Source: Dromaius novaehollandiae (Eukaryota; Chordata; Aves; Casuariiformes; Dromaiidae). Taken from it: a stretch of DNA of 64,000 nt. The translations under genes were made by a program, and so were the position numbers. The notes under the pieces are model-generated. The model saw only the letters and a program-made list of their open reading frames with translations. It was not told the origin of the DNA and did not search any database. The stretch spans positions 66,411,601-66,475,600 of the forward strand of contig NC_088102.1 in NCBI RefSeq assembly GCF_036370855.1, given 5' to 3'. Positions 57,386-64,000 of this stretch are shown piece after piece; position 1 is the stretch's first letter, and every line of letters begins with the position of its first letter.

Positions 57386-60300
57386 AAATTGACTTTTGTT
57401 TCTTTAAAAACAAGAAAGAAAAAGGCAGAAAGAAGTTAAACACACTGCTTTGTGGCATGCTCCACAGTCAGAAAGAATGCCAAGCATTCAGTTAAGCTGT
57501 CAGCGGCTCTGTTTGACCTTGCACTGGGGTCTTTGAACTCAGACCCGGCCAGTTCACTCTCCTCCTCCCTGCTCGGGCTTACAACCATTTTCTCAGGTGT
57601 CGCTCCAGGAAGACGCTTCCCTGGAGAGCGAGGGTTTGTATTTACAGCCCACAATTTGACCCTTAGTCCAGCTGTGGGATGGGGGGCAGGATGGGGCCCA
57701 GATCGTGCACACAATGCACAGCTACACAGGACAGCATCTGAAAGAGATTAGGAGCCAGGGTTTTTTCCCCTTCACCTCGGTGAGCTCTGGGACTGACTGG
57801 CTGCAGAGCTCTGTCACTTTTGGATCTCGACTACTTGCTAAAGGACAAGCCCCCTCGAGTTTGTTTTAACTCAGATCCATCATCACAGGAGGTCAGGCTG
57901 GAGAAAACCCACGTGAGTAGTTTCTCCATGCTGGTTTCTCAGCTACTTCACCACTCTTAAGCAAGCCAGCTCCCCTTTCTCCCCTTGCCGACCTGCTCCT
58001 GCTCATAACCACACAGTCGAACACAGGGACTCTCAGCTAACAACCCCAAAGACAGTGTTAAATCCCCCGCAAAACTCCTCCTCAGCCCCCTCCCACGATC
58101 CTCCCACCTTGGCAGGCCCTCTCCCCGCTCCCATGCCACCAGTGCCCGCAGCACATTCCTGCTGAAGGAGGTAGCTGCCACTGCGGCTCACTGCAAGCAC
58201 CACCAGTCACCCATGAAAGGGGCCAGAAAACAAATCCCACCCAGGTGGGACATGGGCTGAAGCAAACATCCTGCTCTTCTTCCTCTCTCAGCTGTCAGAC
58301 CTCTCAAAGCAGCACTTTCTCCCCATCGCTCCTGCATGGGACAACCCAGACCACTGAGGCTGCAATGCCCAAGGACATGCCTGACCCGCAATCAAGTTCT
58401 CCGCGGGGAGACCCTATCCACCTTCAAACAGAGCTTCAGCTACTTACACAGCATCAACTGAATACTGAACAATATCAAAAATACAGTATAAGGAAAGAAA
58501 ACAGAGTTGAAATGCTTAATGGCATATTTATACACATTTATCAACAGTCAACAAAAAAGGCGGCAAGTTACACATCCATTCTGTATGCTAACAATCCTGA
58601 TGCACGTATATGTAAACACACATGCTTGGGTGATGCGTATACATATAGCCACATAACAGAGTAGATGACCTGAAGGACCTACGCTGGGGAGCAGGGGAAG
58701 AGGTTACCTACTGCGAAGTCTCGTCGCATTCTCAATGTGCACAAAGTGGACATTCGGGCAGTGTTGCTTTAAGGCTGTTTCTAAGGCTGAATCGTTTCTT
58801 GTCCCACCTCCTCAAACTGAAGGTCTGTTGAAGCACTTCCTCCTCTTACCTAGCACAACTTGATATATATACCTATATACTTTTAAAAGGCCCTATATAC
58901 TAAAAGGCAAGAACAGGAAAGGGGTGAGGGGAAGGGGAGAAAAGCTTCTGGATGGATCAGTTTGCCCCAGTGCAGGAATTTCCTCTCCCATTTTGGCAAA
59001 GGCTACGGTACCCAAGTGCCGTGGACAAGGTACTAGCGTAAAATGAACACAGTTCTCTCTCCCTGTCTGATTTGGTGTTCTTCGTCACAACTTTAAGGTG
59101 AGGGGGGAGAGTGAAACACTAAGAAACAGAAATATTCCTGAAGTGAGGAAGGTGATCACAAGTTTCAACTCCTCCTATCTGCTTCAATGTGGCAAAGAGC
59201 TGAAAGAGGCTACCGTTTCCAGCTCAAGTGCCCATAAGGTAAGGAAAAGGCTTTGCTTAAAAATATATATCTATAGAACTATACATATAGATCATCTTTT
59301 TAGAGACACTCTAATTTTATTACATAGGACCTGGGTCATTCTTCCTCTCTATGTACACGGTAGCAGCTGTCTCGCTACCTCGCCAGGGTGGCACACGCTA
59401 GAAGCCACATACATCTCGGTGGCAATCGAAGCCTAGCAGGTCACAAGAAAGTGTTTCAACTGGTGCCATTGAAAATCCTGAATTCCCTTGCTTTGATAAG
59501 CTGATTTCCTACCATTAATATCATTGGGAATGGAAGGTCTTAAAAATAAACATTTTTTCAAAGTTATGAAAGTTTCCTAGCAATGTTAGTGTGTGTGACA
59601 AAGTGCTACAAGCAAGGACAATTTAATTGAACAAGAAAGTGATGCAAAGATTAAATTTTAAATATGTGTGCATATGGCAGGGAATCCCCAAAAGTCATCC
59701 TGTATAATATAAATGTATTATTTTTAAGGTTAAGGACTTTTTTTTTTTAAGTTTTCTTTTTCCCCCAATATCATTTGTATGTAAGCATTAGCGTAACACT
59801 GAAAACTTAGTACAGCACTAGACTCTCCCAAAAACATAATATGTCTATAAAGAAACATTCAAGAAAGTTAAAAAAAGTGACTTAATTTTCAGTATGTCAA
59901 ATCTGAAAAGCTAAGACTAAATTCACCGCAGACACCGACCCTTTAATGTAATGGGTCAATGTAAATGAGTCAATTTATAAAGTTACAGCCTCCAGAAGAA
60001 AACATAAAGCCATAAACATCCCCACTCTTCAGAGGCTGAAAATTTTAAATGTTCTGTTAATAGTTCATCTAGCAACGCAAACAGGTTGGATAGGAACAGT
60101 CCATCCCCATATCCCCCGGGTGCATCTCACCTAGGCGGCTCGGGCTGTTTCCTCTCCTTTCTACCAGGCTTCAGGCAGCTACAGCCAGACTTCCCTACCG
60201 ACAGCTTGGAAACACCAGGGAGTTGGGGCGATGGGAGGAAAAGATGAGAATGAACAAAACAAAACAAAAAAATGCTAAATCCTGCTTCAGCATCCAATTA

Positions 60301-60525
60301 CATATCTATAAAAAACAAAAGTCAGTATTGAAAAAGAGTAAAAACCAAGGCAAAGATTTCTGATAACAGGCTGCAGCCTTCTGCTCTGTACATCTCCCAC
60401 GAACCTCATCTCTGAATTTCTCCGGTGGGGAAGGGGTAGGAAGGACTGAAACTCCTGCTACGGCAGCTTTCCCTATCACACAAAACTGATGTGTAACTAA
60501 CTCAGCCACAAGGATACGGGAAAGT
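57380..60525 (-). other. Downstream flank or extended 3' UTR of CD81
   Basis: No coding gene recognised. The left part (to about 58.4 kb) is moderately GC-rich. The right part (58.4-60.5 kb) is AT-rich with many ATATA runs, in the style of a vertebrate 3' UTR. Whether CD81 transcripts extend here cannot be told from sequence. Confidence 0.4.
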
Positions 60526-60535
60526 TTTATTTATT
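60526..60535 (-). promoter_or_regulatory. Candidate CD81 poly(A) signal
   Basis: Two overlapping minus-strand AATAAA hexamers (plus TTTATTTATT) about 180 bp downstream of the CD81 stop codon. Confidence 0.5.
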
Positions 60536-60715
60536 AAAAAAAGTACTTCAAAATAAAAATGGTAAGTACTGTATGGTAATATTGGAAGTATCTATATACA
60601 TAGTTTTCTTTGTCTTTTGTTGAAATGTCTCCTGGTCACTTGGTGGCACTTGGGGTCCCCTCTAGCGCCGTCTGCCCTGCTCCCCCCGTCCCGTCCCCTC
60701 CCCGGCTCTCACGTC

Positions 60716-60778
60716 TCAGTACACGGAGCTGTTCCTTATGCCACAGCACAACACCATGCTCAGGATCATTTCGAAGAT
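60716..60778 (-). CDS. CD81: CD81 last coding exon
   Basis: It encodes IFEMILSMVLCCGIRNSSVY and stop. It completes the fourth membrane helix, with the juxtamembrane CC pair usually palmitoylated in CD81. Acceptor CTCCTTGCAG on the minus strand. The upstream intron (60779-61386) has only antisense chance frames. Confidence 0.97.
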   Translation of the reverse strand: MFEMILSMVLCCGIRNSSVY

Positions 60779-63207
60779 CTGCAAGGAGACACAAGGCCAC
60801 CCGTGAGGCTTCGGTTCACGACACAAGGGAATCCCGCCTCCTCTTCCCAGCTACAGCTCAGGACGTCCCGTGGTCCTGCGCTGTTCCCCAGCCTCCTCTT
60901 CTGCCAAACACTCACGCCAGCGATAAAGGCAGAGACGCTGGGCTGTCGCTGCTGTTTTTATTAGGAGCTGGCCAATTCAAGATAAGATCGCACCTTCTCC
61001 CCTCTCTCTAGCAGCAGCAACAGTACATCGTAAGCGTCCTGCCTGCCAGATAGGCAGCAAGTGCTCCAAGATCTCTCACGTTTCAGCTCAGCCTTCGGCA
61101 CTAGAGGAAGCACGGGGCTACCAGCGAGTGCCGCAGGGGAGCAGGGGAAGAAAGCAAACCCCTTCCCGCTGCAGGGACCAGATGTCCCAGCCTGAGAGAT
61201 GAGCAGTTTGGATGCGGGGAGGGGACCCGCAAGGGCAGTCGGAGGAGAGGTTCGGACCGCTGCCAGCAGGGCGAAGCGGGACCAGTCTCGTCCAAGCCCA
61301 GTCACTGCTCACAGCTCCCTGCTTGCCTTCAGGGTCCTCTGGGCTTCTGAAGCCGCAGGTCTCCTGTCCCACGCACTCGCACTTACCATGATGACGGCAA
61401 CCACGATGGCAGCAATACCGATCAGGTACAGCTTCCCAGAGAACAGCTCATCAATTTTTTGGTGACAGCTCGAGGTCATCTGAAGCAGAGAACAACCAGT
61501 GTCAGACGGCCTATTTTTCTCTTACCCTCCACAGACATTCATGCTGGAAGATGACAGGTTTGAGATTCCTGCTTTCCTCAAAGTCCTGTTTATGTTTTGG
61601 GGTGAAAACCTGGCTCTAAGAATTTGTGCCAGTTTGCCAGAGGCCAAGGATTTCACCCCTCTGTGCCTCCATCCCCAAAAACTCAAACAGCAAGGGAAGG
61701 AGAGATGGGGAACCCCTGACATCCTGCTGCACGATCCCAAAACACGGAGCAGAAACAGCCAGCTAGTCCCTCACCACACTGGTGAGGAAGACCAGTGCCC
61801 TTTCCCAAGCCCTGGCTCCCAGCGGAGGTCTCTGCTGCTCCGTTTCCAGCGGCCCTGTTGCTGTGGGGAGGGCTCTCCTGCCCCACTCCTTTGCTCTTCC
61901 CACCTTCCCACAACCGTCCCTCCGTCAGGTGGCACCGCACGAGAGCTGAGAGGGGCAGAGCTGCTCCCCAGGGATGCGCCAAGATGGAAGAAATAGGCAG
62001 GCAGATTTCCAAAGCTGTCATTTCCCCCCTTCCTCCTCAAGGAAGCGACCGGATTGACTTCCCTGGCAGGCGAATTTCCTCACCAGAGCTGTGCCAAGCA
62101 GAAAGCAGCCGTGCCTACCTGAGAAAGGGTTTTCATGAAGTCCTTCTTCGGGCAGAGGTCCTCTCTCCATAAGGGAGTGATAACTCCTGTTGCAGCATCA
62201 GGACCACAGCAGTCCAGCTACACAGAGAGAGAAAAAACAGCATAAGTAGACGTGCAAGCACTCTCCTGCAATGCTCTCCCCACCATTAAACATCCCAGAG
62301 ACCACCAATGACTAGCAGTCATCTTGGAGGAAAAAAAAAGGGGGTGGGGTGGGAATTAACTCTCCAAATCCAATTTTTTATTTGCATGCAATGCAGCTGC
62401 TTCCTGCAGTAACTGCAGATACATGTGTCTGGCCTTGATAGCCTGGAAAAGAAAGCACACAGCTCTCTCTGGAGACTTGCTTCCTGCTGAGCAGAGGAAG
62501 TACTCCTGGAATTAGTTCCTCAGAGCAGCATTTTTCTTCCGTTGAATTTTACTTAATCAGGAGTACTGAGGTAAATGAAAAGCAACTTAATTAAAGCTCA
62601 GGCCAGACTTCCTAGCACAGCACAAAGGACAATAATTTAAAGCGATGCAACTCTGTTACTTGTCATCTAAGAACAGCAAACTCCACAGGTTAACTCCAAT
62701 GTATCAGCATCTGCTTTAGACCATGGTTTTCCTGCTCATTTTCCTGACCCCCATTTCTACTCCTTTCTCCCACATTCTCATTTCCTGTTGCTACAAATAA
62801 TTCCTGCAAAGAGATTTCTATGTAAAACTTGGAGAACAGGCAGCAAAAGCCGTTTGCTGAGAACATTTTTGTCCCAGTTCAATCCTAAGCATCAGAAGTT
62901 TCAGGGTGGTCTTCACTCCTCGCAGCGTGCACAGTGATGGTCACGGCTCACCCCTCGCAAGCCGACACACAGAAAGTGATTTTTTGGGGCACGTTACTTT
63001 GCCCCTTTGCAACAGGCAGGATCCTGCTCGTCAGTGCTTACTTTGGCCAGCTGCAATATAGCCTAAGCAGAGCATGCAGTAAGGCCTCCAACACCTTACC
63101 GTTTCATGGAAGGTCTTCACTACGGCTTTCCCGTTGTTTGTCTCCGATTCTGCCATGAGCGCTTGTTGAAACGCTTGGTCATAGAACTGCTTCACGTCTT
63201 TGGCAAT
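60716..63207 (-). CDS. CD81: CD81 tetraspanin, 3' part (last four coding exons; 5' end outside window)
   Basis: CD81 is a four-pass tetraspanin that organises membrane microdomains and partners such as CD19 and integrins. Four minus-strand exons, all joining in phase 0, encode the C-terminal 120 residues: most of the large extracellular loop, the fourth membrane helix and the short cytoplasmic tail. Diagnostic features are AKDVKQFYDQA, KAVVKTFHET, the tetraspanin CCG signature in LDCCG, two further loop cysteines (LCPKK and SSCHQK), CHQKIDELFSGKLYLIGIAA, and the end GIRNSSVY, which is specific to CD81 among tetraspanins. The loop region after CCG diverges from human, as expected for the most variable part. 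Exons for the first three membrane helices lie beyond 64 kb. Adjacency to TSSC4 and TRPM5 supports orthology. Confidence 0.96.
61387..61479 (-). CDS. CD81: CD81 penultimate coding exon
   Basis: It encodes MTSSCHQKIDELFSGKLYLI and GIAAIVVAVIM, the end of the large loop with its last cysteine and most of membrane helix 4. Bounded by CTGCTTCAG and GTAAGT. The upstream intron (61480-62118) contains nothing recognised. Confidence 0.97.
62119..62217 (-). CDS. CD81: CD81 exon with CCG motif
   Basis: It encodes LDCCGPDAATGVITPLWRED then LCPKKDFMKTLSQ. It carries three of the four large-loop cysteines. This segment is the least conserved relative to mammals. Minus-strand acceptor GTGTAG, donor GTAGGC. 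The upstream intron (62218-63099) contains nothing recognised. Confidence 0.95.
63100..63207 (-). CDS. CD81: CD81 exon encoding first half of large extracellular loop
   Basis: It encodes IAKDVKQFYDQAFQQALMAE then SETNNGKAVVKTFHET, bounded by TTCCCTAG and GTAAGG on the minus strand, phase 0 at both ends. Human has IAKDVKQFYDQALQQAV. Confidence 0.97.
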
Positions 63208-64000
63208 CTAGGGAAGGCAGGAAAAAGTCCCTTTTAACCAGAGGACAACAAGCAAACCCGTCCAGCAGATGTGCCTGAACATCGCAGGTTCTCTCTAACG
63301 TCACTCACACGTAGATAAGCAGTTTTTAATGGATTTGGACCCTGATTATTCACACAGATGAGTAAAAATGGCCTTTCTTTTATAGGGATCAAATTCTTCC
63401 GGTATCACGAAGAGCAACTGTTAAGAACCTCATAACCAGCCAGCACGTTTTCTCATCACTGAGCCTGGACAGGTAGCTCATTTAGGTCAGGAAGTTTAGG
63501 TGCTTCAGACAGATGTCAAACTCCTGCTGGGTCCCTAGGTGGATCTAGGCACCCCTGTCCTATAAATGGCTTTATTAGTGATCTTGGCCATGCTCTGACT
63601 CTGCCACCCGCTCCCATGAACCGCAGCCACTCGTGGGGGAATGTGGCAACAGCCTCTGCTCCACAGAGCAAAAGGAAACCTCATGTTCAGAGAAGCTGAG
63701 CTCGGGGCTTCTCCTCTAACAGCTTCCAATAATTTGGGAAAGACAGAGGAAAGGAGGACATGCAAGAGAAGCAGACAAAAAAAATGAGCGAGTACAAAAT
63801 GGAAAGCACTTGCCAGAACATCTGCTCTTGGCAGTGCATGCTAGATTAGCAAATGAAAAAGAAACTGCAGTAAAAAGGAGAGTGATTTCAATCAATTATC
63901 CCACACTTGCTCCATTTTTGCTCCAAAGTTTTGTTTTGGAGGGCAATATTCTCTGCTCAAACCAATTGATTCTGGTACAGGGACAAATGAATCCTACTTC
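63208..64000 (-). other. CD81: CD81 intron, continuing past the window
   Basis: No sequence matching the next upstream CD81 exon (third membrane helix region) is found before the window ends. No other gene or clear repeat is seen. Confidence 0.7.

Noticed and set aside
60610-61011. Overlapping 115- and 133-codon plus-strand frames
   Set aside because: They are antisense to the last CD81 exon and its intron. The minus strand carries the real coding sequence.
61499-61996. 165-codon plus-strand frame and its minus-strand shadows
   Set aside because: It falls inside a CD81 intron and has no homology or splice signals consistent with a gene.
1-64000. CRISPR array, integrated virus, or bacterial operon
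   Set aside because: No regularly spaced repeats, no viral protein frames and no operon-like gene packing. The window is typical intron-bearing vertebrate DNA.

Overview
This window is a piece of an amniote nuclear genome, most likely a non-mammalian sauropsid (bird, crocodilian or turtle). It is gene-sparse and intron-rich. It contains one strongly decayed CR1-type LINE and several fossil tRNA-derived SINEs, and I saw no Alu, L1 or other mammal-specific repeats. The proteins clearly match mammalian orthologues but are diverged from them. I cannot name the species. Nothing prokaryotic, viral or CRISPR-like was seen.

Layout. 1-3.4 kb: upstream flank with a fossil MIR-like SINE. 3.45-43.84 kb, plus strand: a complete TRPM5 gene. 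I resolved 24 coding exons whose splice phases all agree, giving an uninterrupted 1172-residue Ca2+-activated cation channel. About 43.84-46.3 kb: TRPM5 3' side. 47.30-48.33 kb, minus strand: TSSC4, a 340-residue protein with its whole coding sequence in one exon, tail-to-tail with TRPM5. 49.8-50.8 kb: a CpG island, almost certainly the TSSC4 promoter, holding three matches to the long ZNF143/STAF-type motif. 50.9-57.4 kb: intergenic sequence without a recognisable protein gene, but with three splice-site-bounded segments on the plus strand that could be non-coding exons. 57.4-60.7 kb: probable 3' UTR or downstream flank of the next gene. 60.72-63.21 kb, minus strand: the last four coding exons of CD81. 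Its 5' exons lie beyond the right edge.

The order TRPM5 - TSSC4 - CD81, with TRPM5 opposite in orientation to the other two, is that of human chromosome 11p15.5 read in reverse. This supports all three orthology calls. KCNQ1 would be expected to the left of the window. The three proteins share no pathway: a taste and chemosensory channel, a U5 snRNP assembly factor and a membrane-organising tetraspanin. They are linked only by ancient synteny.

I did not find a previously undescribed biological system. The points most worth checking are the ZNF143-motif cluster, a GC-AG intron that splits the TRPM5 S6 region, a perfect 38-bp tandem duplication just before the last TRPM5 exon, an enlarged TRPM5 pore loop, and the possible plus-strand transcript from the CpG island.
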